This document shows positions 55,632-64,000 of a stretch of DNA of 64,000 nt, piece by piece. Source of the DNA: 2-02-FULL-47-50 sp964479045 (GTDB taxonomy: Bacteria; Pseudomonadota; Gammaproteobacteria; Eutrophobiales; Eutrophobiaceae); contig CAYZJI010000002.1 of assembly GCA_964479045.1 (NCBI GenBank), positions 62,001 to 126,000 of the forward strand, read 5' to 3'. Every line of letters begins with the position of its first letter. Positions within the stretch are counted from its first letter, which is position 1. The position numbers and the translations under genes are program-made. The notes beneath the pieces are model-generated. The model made no database searches and was not told where the DNA came from. It saw only the letters and a program-made list of their open reading frames with translations.

Positions 55632-55654
55632 GTCTGATACCCATTCCAGAGTGG

Positions 55655-56911
55655 TCAGTTATTATTGTTTGATAACCTCCCTGTGAGAAAGTAGGTTTCC
55701 TGTTCTCCCAGGCCCTTGATAAATATAACGCCTCTGGGAATAAATGAAAATTGATCTTTTAAAAGGCCGTAAACTTCGCGAGACACGTGTATTTTCCCCT
55801 GATTTCCATGCGATTCAAGACGGCTGGCGTAGTTTACTGCTTCCCCCCAGATATCATAACTGAATTTCTTTTTGCCGATGACACCTGCAACCACCGGGCC
55901 AGTATGGAAACCGATACGGATACCAATCTGTTTATCACCAAAATGAAAAGCATCGATTTCATTGAGCATGTCCAGGGCCAGATGTGCCATGGATACTGTA
56001 TGTCCCGGTATTGGCACAGGCACACCACCTGCAACCATATAGGCGTCGCCGATGGTCTTGATTTTCTCCATGCCGTATTTTTCGACAAGTTTATCAAAGC
56101 GGGAAAATACCTCGTTCAGTATGGCCAGCAAATCAGCGGGTGATAAAGAGGTAGTAATTCCGGTAAAACCGACTATATCAGCAAATAAAATTGTGGCAGA
56201 TGAAATATTTTCCACAATGGCATCCGGATTGGTTTTCAGACGTTGTGCCACTTCATCGGGAAGTATGTTCAGTAACAACCGCTCCGATCGCTCGTACTCG
56301 GTTTGCAGCAGTTTCTCGGTGCGAAGAATTTCCCTGTAAAAAAGCATGAAAAACAGCATGACCAGCAGGAACACGGTAATTGAAATGATGATGAAAAATA
56401 CTTTGAGTATATCCGGATCAAGACTGATCGGGCTTACTTCGGGTGAAAACAGGACAAATGAGAGTATATACAGAATCAATGGCAGTGCCGACATGGTCAC
56501 AATGACGACTTTTTTCTCATTGGACAGGAGGAACAGCACAAAACTGATCATCATGATATGCAGAAGGTGCATACCAGAGGCCGTGCTGAGATAATAGGTC
56601 AGCAGGAAAATCTGAATGTTCGGTACGATGATGATGACGTATTTGGCAAGCTGCGTGTATTGCTTGTAGTTAAGTGACAATACTCCAAGACAGATAAATG
56701 AACCCACCACATTGACCATGATGGGCATTTTCAGAAGTTCGTAATTGTGCAGGAAATAGAAAAGATTATAAAAATGCGGAACGATACCACCCAGAAATGC
56801 AATCTGGTTGGTGAGTACTATTCTGCGCGCTTCAGCATAAGGTTTCCCCGCTGTGCCTATATGGGAAATCTTGTCCCAGAGACTGAGGCAGTAACGCAGG
56901 AGTGTGGACAT
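55655..56911 (-). CDS. Membrane class III adenylate cyclase
   Basis: 418 residues. Five or six membrane helices (about 33-200), a linking helix with ERSERLLLNILPDEVAQRL, and a class III cyclase domain about 235-410. Metal Asp residues lie in FADIVGFT and GDAYMVAGG, the ATP-selecting Lys in MEKIKT and Asp in SYDIWGEAVN, and transition-state Asn/Arg in NYASRLES, so it should make cAMP. The architecture resembles CyaB-type cyclases. It provides a possible signal for the two CRP boxes at 49.4 kb. The sensor input is unknown. Confidence 0.9.
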   Translation of the reverse strand: MSTLLRYCLSLWDKISHIGTAGKPYAEARRIVLTNQIAFLGGIVPHFYNLFYFLHNYELLKMPIMVNVVGSFICLGVLSLNYKQYTQLAKYVIIIVPNIQIFLLTYYLSTASGMHLLHIMMISFVLFLLSNEKKVVIVTMSALPLILYILSFVLFSPEVSPISLDPDILKVFFIIISITVFLLVMLFFMLFYREILRTEKLLQTEYERSERLLLNILPDEVAQRLKTNPDAIVENISSATILFADIVGFTGITTSLSPADLLAILNEVFSRFDKLVEKYGMEKIKTIGDAYMVAGGVPVPIPGHTVSMAHLALDMLNEIDAFHFGDKQIGIRIGFHTGPVVAGVIGKKKFSYDIWGEAVNYASRLESHGNQGKIHVSREVYGLLKDQFSFIPRGVIFIKGLGEQETYFLTGRLSNNNN

Positions 56912-57010
56912 GGAGTTTTATCGCACGTTCAGGCAGACAATTGATTATTATACCGCAGCCTGTTGATGTAAATACTGTTGCCCGGTCTGGGGCAGGGCAG
57001 AGAGCACTAA

Positions 57011-58303
57011 CTACACTTCAAGATCACAACACAGTACGTAGAAATTGTCCGCCAGTTTTCTGGCCATGGAGAGGGTAATACAGGTTCTGGCATCGGTAGT
57101 CGAGAAATAAGGGCCGGTCACATGAATCTTGCCGGGACTATTGACGGCTTTCCTGAAATATTGCCTGTGATACCAGGTGGCATTATGAACACCCTGCAAT
57201 GGTGTATAAAGCGGGTTGAGGTTTTGCTGATAATATTTTGAGTTGATGTTGGTGCTTCTCTGTTCGCCACTCTCATTGATGAGATAAAAACGGATGACCT
57301 TGTCCATGTTCAGCATGTGCTGGCATTTTCTCTCGATATTATTCTGGTTTTTAAGAGACATGGCGACAGCATGAAATTCTTCTATATAAGGATTCAGGTT
57401 TTCTTCATGTTCATCGATTTTATAACTGACATCGCTTTTGAACTTGTCCTTGAGTATTGTCCATATTTCATCTGACTGATCGGTCAATTCATGTGCATGG
57501 GCCGGTTCCGAGAACAGAAATCCCTGGATTAAATCAAATTCGGCATCCATGCAGAGTATTGCCTGTTCATAGGTTTCGATACCCTCTGCCAGCACCATGC
57601 AGCCATAATCGTGCAGCAGTCCGACAAGTTTAGGTATACTTTTCCGCAGCTTCTTGTTGCGTACGGCCTCGTTGAAAATTGATCGATCCAGTTTTACAAA
57701 ATCAGGATGACAGTCCCAGATACGGTTGAAATTGGAGTGGCCCGCACCAAAATCATCGATCGCGATCATACAACCTATCTCACGATAATATTTAATCGTC
57801 TCGAGAAACTTGGTCTGGTTGAAGATGGCGGTTTCCAGAATCTCAATTACAACACGTTGTGGGGGAATGTTATAAAGTTCCAGTACCTCACGCATAAACG
57901 GTGCCCGGTTAGGCACATGTTCACTGACGATGAGCGGGTTTACATTCAGGAACAGCCACGCATCACTGTGGTTCTGGATACCGGCAAAGTTGGCCAGATG
58001 CAGTGAACGGCAGATCCGGTCTATTGCCAGCATTTCATTAATAGAACTGCCCCTGAATATCTTTTCAGGCTGAACCAGGCTGTGATTTTCATCGTAACCC
58101 CTGACTAGGGCCTCAAAACCGACCTGGCGGTGGAGGGCATAGCTAAAGATGGGTTGAAACAGGCTGAACAGTTGCAGGTTTGAACACTGTGCCATCCATT
58201 CCTTCTGTGACAGACTGTTGTCCTGGTACAGGAGCCTGCTGATGTTGGTCAGGGTTGGATTGAATTCATCTAAATCAGCCATGTCCGAAATTGTATTTAA
58301 CAT
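57011..58303 (-). CDS. EAL-domain c-di-GMP phosphodiesterase with C-terminal YkuI_C-like sensor
   Basis: 430 residues, soluble. The EAL domain (about 30-255) keeps all catalytic motifs: GFEALVRG, FLNVNP, VIEILET, AIDDFGAG, KLDRSIF, LAEGIET and QGFLFSEP, so it should hydrolyse c-di-GMP. The C-terminal 150 residues (RKCQHMLNMDKVIRFYLIN; YFSTTDARTCITLSMARKL) resemble the PAS/Cache-like YkuI_C domain. No GGDEF domain. Monocistronic, divergent from the PfkB gene. Confidence 0.9.
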   Translation of the reverse strand: MLNTISDMADLDEFNPTLTNISRLLYQDNSLSQKEWMAQCSNLQLFSLFQPIFSYALHRQVGFEALVRGYDENHSLVQPEKIFRGSSINEMLAIDRICRSLHLANFAGIQNHSDAWLFLNVNPLIVSEHVPNRAPFMREVLELYNIPPQRVVIEILETAIFNQTKFLETIKYYREIGCMIAIDDFGAGHSNFNRIWDCHPDFVKLDRSIFNEAVRNKKLRKSIPKLVGLLHDYGCMVLAEGIETYEQAILCMDAEFDLIQGFLFSEPAHAHELTDQSDEIWTILKDKFKSDVSYKIDEHEENLNPYIEEFHAVAMSLKNQNNIERKCQHMLNMDKVIRFYLINESGEQRSTNINSKYYQQNLNPLYTPLQGVHNATWYHRQYFRKAVNSPGKIHVTGPYFSTTDARTCITLSMARKLADNFYVLCCDLEV

Positions 58304-58534
58304 GATTTATGGACTGGCCTCGCCAGTAATCTGAACGGTCGCCTCCCCATGCATCTGTTACGACAGCAAAAAATGTTCCATGTGGTAAACTGGTTTCCGT
58401 TCAAGCAGACAGCAATTTCGCCTGCATTGAAACTGTGAACTCTATAACAGATAATCTTTCACTGGCTTGTGCTATTTGCTGTAATTGTGAAGTCCGTCGC
58501 GTTTCTGCCGGAAAATAACCGTAAGGAAAACTAA

Positions 58535-59467
58535 ATGACTGCGCTGATCTGTGGTTCGTTCGCCTATGACAACATCATGGTCTTTCCGGACTATTTCAAG
58601 AACCACATCCTCCCCGAAAAGGTGCATATTCTGAATGTGTCCTTCATGGCGCCGGAGATGCGGCGTGAATTTGGAGGCTGTGCCGGCAACATGATCTATA
58701 ACCTGAAGTTACTCAATGCAGATGCTACCCCGATGGGTACAGTAGGCAAGGATTTTGATCCCTACGCTTACTGGATGGACAAGAACAAAATTGACCGCAC
58801 ACACGTGAAAGTGATCGATACGGCCTACACCGCCCAGGCTTTTATTACCACCGATCTGGACGACAACCAGATCACGGCCTTTCATCCCGGCGCGATGAGT
58901 TTCGCCCATCATAATAAAGTTTCAGATGCCAAGGGCATTAAGCTGGGTATCGTTTCCCCTGACGGCCGCGACGGCATGATTGAACACGCACAGCAATTTC
59001 AGGAAGCCGGTATCCCGTTTATTTTTGATCCTGGTCAGGGCATGCCCATGTTCGATGGTGAGGCATTACGCACCTTTATTGATCAGGCCCAATGGGTCAC
59101 GGTCAATGATTACGAATGGCAGTTGATGCAGGAGCGGACCAAAATGACACCGGATCAATTGACGGCCGAGGTGGAAGCTTTGGTGGTCACACGTGGCGGG
59201 AAGGGTTCTTTTATTTATGTGAAGGGCAAATGCCATGTGATTCCATCAGCCAGGCCCAAAGAGATCAAGGATCCGACCGGCTGTGGTGATGCTTACCGTG
59301 CCGGACTGATTTACGGCATGACCAATAATATGGACTGGGACACCACCGGCCGCATTGCGTCATTGATGGGTGCCATCAAGATCGAAAATCCCGGCACACA
59401 GAATCACTCCTTCACCATGGACGAATTCAAGGACCGGTTCAAGACAGAATTTGGATATACCTGGTAG
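58535..59467 (+). CDS. PfkB-family carbohydrate/nucleoside kinase
   Basis: 310 residues, ribokinase fold. N-terminal GGCAGNMIYNLKLLNADATPMGTVGKD carries the substrate-binding Gly-rich motif, and DPTGCGDAYRAGL near 248-260 is the catalytic/anion-hole motif with Asp as base. Sequence features are close to adenosine-kinase-like PfkB proteins of proteobacteria, but ribose or fructose phosphorylation cannot be excluded. Ribosome site AAGGAAA. The 231 bp upstream, shared with the divergent EAL gene, show no clear operator. Confidence 0.88.
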   Translation: MTALICGSFAYDNIMVFPDYFKNHILPEKVHILNVSFMAPEMRREFGGCAGNMIYNLKLLNADATPMGTVGKDFDPYAYWMDKNKIDRTHVKVIDTAYTAQAFITTDLDDNQITAFHPGAMSFAHHNKVSDAKGIKLGIVSPDGRDGMIEHAQQFQEAGIPFIFDPGQGMPMFDGEALRTFIDQAQWVTVNDYEWQLMQERTKMTPDQLTAEVEALVVTRGGKGSFIYVKGKCHVIPSARPKEIKDPTGCGDAYRAGLIYGMTNNMDWDTTGRIASLMGAIKIENPGTQNHSFTMDEFKDRFKTEFGYTW

Positions 59468-59488
59468 TTGTACCGAAGACCTGTTCGT

Positions 59489-60412
59489 TTATTTCCTGAA
59501 CCGGTTTATCAGCGCCAGCACGGCAACAACGATTCCACCCGCTATAATCCCGACCAGCGCATCCATCACCAGCGGTGTCAGAAATTCCAGTACGGTACCT
59601 ATGACCGGAACTTCCTCCATGGCAAGGGCGAAATCGTGTATCAGATGATGCATGCCGGGTATGCCATGGGAGAGGATGCCACCGCCCACCAGAAACATCG
59701 CTGCTGTGCCGGCAATGGACAGAAATTTCATCAGCCATGGCGCAAACCCCAGCAGTAACTTCCCGAGTTTTTGCTGCAACAGAGCACTCTGCTGACTGAG
59801 ATAAAGTCCGGCATCATCCAGCTTCACAATGCCGGCCACCAGACCGTACACGCCGACGGTCATGATGACCGCAATAGCACTCAGCACTGCCACCTGTTTA
59901 CCGAAAGCCGCCGCGGCTACCGTTCCCAGCGTAATGACTATAATTTCTGCGGAGAGAATAAAATCTGTGCGCACAGCGCCTTTGATCTTGTCGCGTTCGA
60001 AAGTCACCATGTCCACGGAAGGGTTCGCGACAGCTTCGACCAGTTCTTTGTGATGCTGTGTGTCTTCTGTCTTGCTGTGCAGATACTTGTGGGCGAGTTT
60101 CTCAAAACCCTCAAAACACAAAAACAATCCACCCAGCATCAGTAACGGCGTGATCGCCCAAGGCAGAAACGCACTGATGGCGAGGGCAGACGGCACCAGA
60201 ATCAGTTTGTTGACAAACGAGCCTTTGGCAACCGCCCACACTACGGGTAATTCGCGGTCCGCTTTGACGTCAGCAACCTGTTGCGCATTGAGGGCCAGAT
60301 CATCGCCCAGCACCCCAGCCGTCTTTTTGACGGCCACCTTGCTCATTACCGAGACGTCATCAAGGATGGTGGCAATGTCATCAATTAATGCAAGCAGACT
60401 GGAACCGGCCAT
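59489..60412 (-). CDS. DUF808 (YedI-like) membrane protein
   Basis: 307 residues of the DUF808 family: MAGSSLLALIDDIATILDDVSVMSKVAVKKTAGVLGDDLALNAQQV (in pieces), five or more hydrophobic helices from about 75, and LLMLGGLFLCFEGFEKL. Inner-membrane protein of unknown function. It follows the GlcG gene by 23 bp on the same strand and is convergent with the PfkB gene. Confidence 0.9.
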   Translation of the reverse strand: MAGSSLLALIDDIATILDDVSVMSKVAVKKTAGVLGDDLALNAQQVADVKADRELPVVWAVAKGSFVNKLILVPSALAISAFLPWAITPLLMLGGLFLCFEGFEKLAHKYLHSKTEDTQHHKELVEAVANPSVDMVTFERDKIKGAVRTDFILSAEIIVITLGTVAAAAFGKQVAVLSAIAVIMTVGVYGLVAGIVKLDDAGLYLSQQSALLQQKLGKLLLGFAPWLMKFLSIAGTAAMFLVGGGILSHGIPGMHHLIHDFALAMEEVPVIGTVLEFLTPLVMDALVGIIAGGIVVAVLALINRFRK

Positions 60413-60435
60413 ATTTAAATTCTCCTGTTAAAAAA

Positions 60436-60843
60436 TCAGGCTATGACTGCAGCGCCGGCCAATGCGCATTGATGATCTTCATCGGGCGAGCCACCGCCGA
60501 GACCGATGGCACCGATCAATCGCCCATCACGGAAGATTGGCAAACCACCGGGACTCGGCAAGGCCTGTGCAGGCACCACACTCGGTAATGAATACCAGAG
60601 CAGGGGATTCAGGTCCTTGTTCTGGGTGATTTCCAGTGTTGAACGCTTGAAGGAAGCAGCCGCCATCGCTTTCGCGCGTGAGGTATCAAAAGTAAAAAAT
60701 CCGGCGTTGTCGGCGCGTGAGTAATAAACAAGACGACCCGATTCGTCCACTACTGACACACTCATGGGACGTTTCATTTCCGCCGCTTTCGCTAGTGCTG
60801 CCTTGCCGATTTTTTCCGCAAGGTCCAGTGTCATTTCGATCAT
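60436..60843 (-). CDS. GlcG/HbpS-family protein
   Basis: 135 residues of the GlcG/HbpS family (DLAEKIGKAALAKAAEMKRPMSVSVVDESGRLVYYSRADNA in pieces; GGLPIFRDGRLIGAIGLGGGSPDEDHQCALAGAAVI). Members bind heme (HbpS) or cobalamin-pathway ligands, or accompany glycolate oxidase, so no precise role can be given. Cytoplasmic, no signal peptide. First of a probable two-gene unit with DUF808. A 116-bp inverted-repeat element lies upstream in its promoter region. Confidence 0.82.
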   Translation of the reverse strand: MIEMTLDLAEKIGKAALAKAAEMKRPMSVSVVDESGRLVYYSRADNAGFFTFDTSRAKAMAAASFKRSTLEITQNKDLNPLLWYSLPSVVPAQALPSPGGLPIFRDGRLIGAIGLGGGSPDEDHQCALAGAAVIA

Positions 60844-60896
60844 GAGTTTTCCTCAGAAAATATTTCTGTAATTTTTATAGTTGCTTAACACAATAT

Positions 60897-61012
60897 TGTC
60901 ATTTCGACCGGAGGGAGAAATCTGTTGTAAGCCTCCCGAACGAAGTGAGGGATCTCATAAAGATCGCTCCCGATGATCGAGACAAGGATTTCTCGTTATG
61001 CTCGAAATGACA
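60897..61012. repeat. 116-bp MITE-like element with 11-bp terminal inverted repeats
   Basis: Ends are TGTCATTTCGA (60897-60907) and TCGAAATGACA (61002-61012). Internally GAGAAATCT (60915-60923) is echoed by GGATTTCTC near 60987-60995, so the arms pair further inward. It resembles the dispersed TCATTTCGA...GAGAAATCT palindromic repeats seen in many bacterial intergenic regions. No coding capacity. No clear target-site duplication is visible. Confidence 0.75.
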
Positions 61013-61026
61013 CAAATCTCTAATAA

Positions 61027-61061
61027 TAAAAAAGCCCGCTGTATACTACAGCGGGCTTTCC
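61027..61061 (-). terminator. Intrinsic terminator of pckG
   Basis: 13-bp stem AAAGCCCGCTGTA/TACAGCGGGCTTT with a 3-nt loop (61031-61059), followed on the minus strand by a T-rich tract, 24 bp after the pckG stop. Confidence 0.9.
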
Positions 61062-61084
61062 GAACCATAGTAAAAAAACAGTTC

Positions 61085-62887
61085 TTATGCAGCAGCCTGT
61101 TTTTCCTTTTGCAGGCGTTTTTCCAGATCGTCGATTTCCTTGCTGAGTTCTGGTGGCAAATGGCTGCCGAAGGACGCATAGTATTCGCGGATCAACGGTA
61201 TTTCCTGCAGCCAGCCATCCACATCAACCCGCAGCAACTGGGCCTTGTCGGTTTCGTTCACATTCAGGCCACTGAAGTCGATCGCATCCAGCGTCGGCAG
61301 ATTGCCAATGGGGGTTTCAATGGCCTCGCCGGTGCCTTCGCAGCGGTCAAAGACCCACTGCAATACGCGGCTGTTTTCGCCGAAACCCGGCCACATAAAC
61401 TTGCCGTTGTCGTTCTTGCGGAACCAGTTGACGTAGAAAATCTTCGGCAGTTTCGCGCCGGCCGTTTTACCCATCTTGAGCCAGTGACCCCAGTAATCAG
61501 CCATGTTGTAACCACAGAACGGCAGCATGGCCATCGGGTCGCGCCGCAACTGACCAATCTTGCCGAAAGCGGCAGCGGTCATTTCACTGGCGACGATGGT
61601 GCCGAGGAAAGTACCATGTACCCAGTTACGGGCTTCGTTGGCCAGCGGCACTACGGAAGCACGGCGGGCACCGAACATGATCGCACTGATCGGCACGCCT
61701 CTCGGATCTTCCCATTCAGCCGCCATTACCGGGCACTGTGCGGCCGGCGCGGTGAAACGGGCATTCGGATGGGCAGCCGGAGTTTCGGTTGACGGGCCCC
61801 AGTCATTGCCTTTCCAGTCTTTCAGGTGGGCCGGTTTCTGGTCAGTCATTTCTTCCCACCATACATCGCCGTCATCAGTTTCCGCGACATTGGTGAAAAC
61901 GGAATTTTTGGTCAGTGAATGCATGGCATTGGGATTGGATTTCATGCTGGTACCGGGTGCCACACCGAAGAAGCCGGCTTCCGGATTGATGGCATACAAT
62001 TGACCATCCTTTCCAAATTTCATCCAGCAAATGTCGTCACCGATACATTCCACTTTCCAGCCGGGAATGGTCGGCGTGAGCATGGCGAGGTTGGTCTTGC
62101 CACAGGCGCTGGGGAATGCCCCCGCCACATAACGCACCTTGCCTTTCGAATTGGTGAGTTTCAGGATCAGCATGTGCTCAGCGAGCCAGCCCTGATCGCG
62201 GCCCATGACGGACGCGATACGCAGGGCAAAACATTTCTTGCCAAGCAGGGCGTTGCCGCCATAACCGGAACCGTAGGACCAGATTTCACGGGTTTCCGGG
62301 AAATGCACAATGTATTTGGTGGTATTGCATGGCCACGGCACATCTTTCTGTCCGTCTGCCAGCGGTGCGCCGACGGTGTGTATGCATGGTACGAACTCTC
62401 CATCTGACCCCAGTGCTTCGAGTACTTTCTTGCCGATGCGGGTCATGATGCGCATGTTGGTGACTACATAGGGAGAATCGGAAAGTTCAACACCGATGTG
62501 GGCGATATCAGAACCAATCGGGCCCATGCTGAATGGAATGACATACATGGTGCGGCCTTTCATGCAGCCTTTGAACAGACCATCCAGAATGCCGCGCATT
62601 TCTTTCGGTTCCATCCAGTTATTGGTGGGGCCGGCATCATCCTGTTTCTGTGAGCAGATATAGGTACGATCTTCCACACGGGCCACGTCTTCTGGGACGG
62701 AACGGATGTAATAGCTGTTCGGACGTTTTTTGTCGTCGAGGCGTTTGGCAGTGCCGCCTTTCACCAGGAGGTCCCACATCCGGTTGTTTTCTTCCTCCGA
62801 ACCATCACACCAAACGACCTGGCTCGGCTGACACAGCGCGGCCATCTTGTCGACCCACGCCTGCAGTTTTTTGTTGGTTGTACTCAT
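61085..62887 (-). CDS. pckG: Phosphoenolpyruvate carboxykinase (GTP)
   Basis: 600 residues, GTP-dependent family. It interconverts oxaloacetate and phosphoenolpyruvate with GTP/GDP, feeding gluconeogenesis or, in some autotrophs and anaerobes, anaplerosis. P-loop-like FPSACGKTNLAML near 281-293, metal-binding GDDICWMKFG near 305-314, SGYGGNALLGKKCFALRIA and NWFRKNDNGKFMWPGFGENSRVL near the C-terminus. Strong intrinsic terminator downstream. The 153 bp to the YyaL-like gene hold an 8-bp inverted repeat (TTGCTGCG/CGCAGCAA, 63005-63030) without a T-run. Confidence 0.96.
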   Translation of the reverse strand: MSTTNKKLQAWVDKMAALCQPSQVVWCDGSEEENNRMWDLLVKGGTAKRLDDKKRPNSYYIRSVPEDVARVEDRTYICSQKQDDAGPTNNWMEPKEMRGILDGLFKGCMKGRTMYVIPFSMGPIGSDIAHIGVELSDSPYVVTNMRIMTRIGKKVLEALGSDGEFVPCIHTVGAPLADGQKDVPWPCNTTKYIVHFPETREIWSYGSGYGGNALLGKKCFALRIASVMGRDQGWLAEHMLILKLTNSKGKVRYVAGAFPSACGKTNLAMLTPTIPGWKVECIGDDICWMKFGKDGQLYAINPEAGFFGVAPGTSMKSNPNAMHSLTKNSVFTNVAETDDGDVWWEEMTDQKPAHLKDWKGNDWGPSTETPAAHPNARFTAPAAQCPVMAAEWEDPRGVPISAIMFGARRASVVPLANEARNWVHGTFLGTIVASEMTAAAFGKIGQLRRDPMAMLPFCGYNMADYWGHWLKMGKTAGAKLPKIFYVNWFRKNDNGKFMWPGFGENSRVLQWVFDRCEGTGEAIETPIGNLPTLDAIDFSGLNVNETDKAQLLRVDVDGWLQEIPLIREYYASFGSHLPPELSKEIDDLEKRLQKEKQAAA

Positions 62888-63040
62888 GATTACCTGCCCT
62901 CTATTTGTTTATTGGGTTTAGTTTTTATGGCTGAAAATGCACGCTAAGACCCCTGCACCGGAAATTCCCCTGGTCTGCCTGCAGCGTGAAGGTGTGGACC
63001 GGTGTTGCTGCGGATATTGCGACGCAGCAAATTATGAGCC

Positions 63041-64000
63041 CTAAGATTTAGAATTGTTCAAGGTTTCCGGGATTAAATCAAGCCGCAAGACCGGCGCGAG
63101 GCACTGATGTCCCTGACAAATGTAGGCGACGGCCTCACTCACGGGCTTTCGGTCCGCCAACAGTCCCGGTAATTCAGATGCATTTGCAGGGATCGGAAAG
63201 ATCATGCTAATGATATCGCTGTGTTTACGGCATATCTGCCACCATTGCCGCAGCTCCTTTTCTTCGCCGCGCAAAATGATCTGCCGCGGTGGCTGCAAAT
63301 AATCTTCCAGTGCATTCAGTAATGAATTATGCGCGGACGGATAGCGCACAATCGAGTGCCATGCCGATTTCAAAACGCGTTCCGCCGCGTCCAGATAACG
63401 TTGTTCCCCGATCAAGTGGCCGAGATGCAGCAACACAGAAGCCGCCACACCATTCCCTGCTGGCGTGGCTTCATCCATGTACGGTTTATTACGCTGTATC
63501 AGTTGTTCGTGATCGTGCGAGGTGAAATAAAATCCGCCTTTGTCCTTGTCTTCAAACGCATCCAGTAACGTTTCCGCAAGGTCAATCGCGAAATTCAGCC
63601 AGTCCATGTTCCAGCGATAATTCAATAATGTGAGGATGCCTTCGATCAGAAACACATAATCATCGAGATAAGCATTCAGATGCGCCTTGCCATCCTTGTA
63701 TGTGGCCAGCAGCCGGTGGTTTTTCCACAAGGTCGTGCGGATGAATTCCACGGCGCGCGCCGCGGAGTCGAAATAGCCTTCATCATCGAATGTGATCGCG
63801 GCGGTCGCCATGCCCTGAATCATCAGGCCATTCCATGAGGTGAGTATTTTTTCATCACGCCCCGGCCAGATGCGTTTATTGCGCACCTCCAGCAATTTGT
63901 GTTTGGCCTGCCGTAATAATGTAATGGCTGTTTTATCCTGTGGATCCAGCCGCGCTCTCACATGCAAATGCCAGTGGCCTTCAAAATTCGGTGGTTCATT
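63041..64000 (-). CDS. YyaL/SPATA20-like thioredoxin-domain protein, N-terminal part beyond window
   Basis: The frame stays open through the window end (…EPPNFEGHWHL just upstream of HVRARLDPQ), so this is the C-terminal 319 residues of a longer protein, usually about 680. Visible is the six-hairpin glycosidase-like domain: DEKILTSWNGLMIQGMA, DEATPAGNGVAASVLLHLG, and a final CQGHQCLAP-type Cys-rich segment (AYICQGHQCLAPV). The family joins an N-terminal thioredoxin domain to this barrel; its function is unresolved. Confidence 0.85.
   Translation of the reverse strand, partial: NEPPNFEGHWHLHVRARLDPQDKTAITLLRQAKHKLLEVRNKRIWPGRDEKILTSWNGLMIQGMATAAITFDDEGYFDSAARAVEFIRTTLWKNHRLLATYKDGKAHLNAYLDDYVFLIEGILTLLNYRWNMDWLNFAIDLAETLLDAFEDKDKGGFYFTSHDHEQLIQRNKPYMDEATPAGNGVAASVLLHLGHLIGEQRYLDAAERVLKSAWHSIVRYPSAHNSLLNALEDYLQPPRQIILRGEEKELRQWWQICRKHSDIISMIFPIPANASELPGLLADRKPVSEAVAYICQGHQCLAPVLRLDLIPETLNNSKS

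Overview
This is a chromosomal segment of a facultatively anaerobic, respiratory, denitrifying gammaproteobacterium. The evidence is an E. coli-like membrane nitrate reductase operon (narK-narK-narGHJI), NnrS, oxygen-independent HemN, an adenosylcobalamin ribonucleotide reductase split into NrdJa/NrdJb as in Pseudomonas, Coq7 ubiquinone hydroxylase, RmuC, ZapE and several c-di-GMP proteins. Sulfate assimilation is of the APS-reductase/CysI/DUF934 type. GTP-dependent PEP carboxykinase and pyruvate kinase are both present. The genus cannot be fixed from the sequence alone. Gene density is high; there is no insertion sequence, prophage, CRISPR array or rRNA.

Layout. 1-3.6 kb: a truncated FimX-like REC/degenerate GGDEF-EAL protein and an ExeA-like ATPase with a SPOR domain. 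3.6-10.2 kb: hemN, a PhyH-type dioxygenase, split class II RNR, an outer-membrane porin. 10.2-21.7 kb: two NarK transporters, narGHJI, a parvulin and convergent nnrS. 21.9-24.6 kb: a Cache chemoreceptor, then rplM-rpsI-tRNA-Gln on the other strand. 24.7-31.3 kb: coq7, hsp20, a DegQ-type protease, a Slp lipoprotein, a HAD phosphatase, rmuC, cysH. 31.5-37.2 kb: a radical SAM protein, a PepSY-PepSY-response regulator-histidine kinase operon, zapE, a small unknown gene. 37.4-45.5 kb: an EF-G paralogue, cysI-DUF934, pyk, an LplT-like transporter, an EAL pseudogene. 45.5-49.3 kb: a 1,273-residue PAS/GAF/GGDEF/EAL protein. 49.5-54.3 kb: ssb, an MFS transporter, uvrA. 54.3-60.9 kb: a FadL porin, an adenylate cyclase, an EAL phosphodiesterase, a PfkB kinase, DUF808, GlcG. 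61-64 kb: pckG and a truncated YyaL-like protein.

Regulation is unusually legible. Three near-identical FNR/ANR boxes, same even in the 4-bp spacer, precede hemN, the dioxygenase and narK. The hsp20 gene has a near-consensus sigma-32 promoter and the Do protease a plausible sigma-E promoter. Four direct repeats spaced exactly 11 bp precede the PepSY/two-component operon. Two perfect TGTGA-N6-TCACA CRP cores precede the large GGDEF/EAL gene, about 6 kb from an adenylate cyclase, which suggests cAMP control of c-di-GMP.

The least expected structures are non-coding. A heptanucleotide repeat family occurs at several intergenic sites, and in three arrays the stop codon of the preceding gene lies at positions 2-4 of the first heptad. 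A consensus promoter drives a roughly 75-nt transcript ending in an intrinsic terminator just before a 70-codon gene (sRNA or attenuator). A decayed EAL gene lies tail-to-tail with an intact paralogue. A 116-bp terminal-inverted-repeat element lies between glcG and pckG. I see no clearly new enzymatic or defence system.
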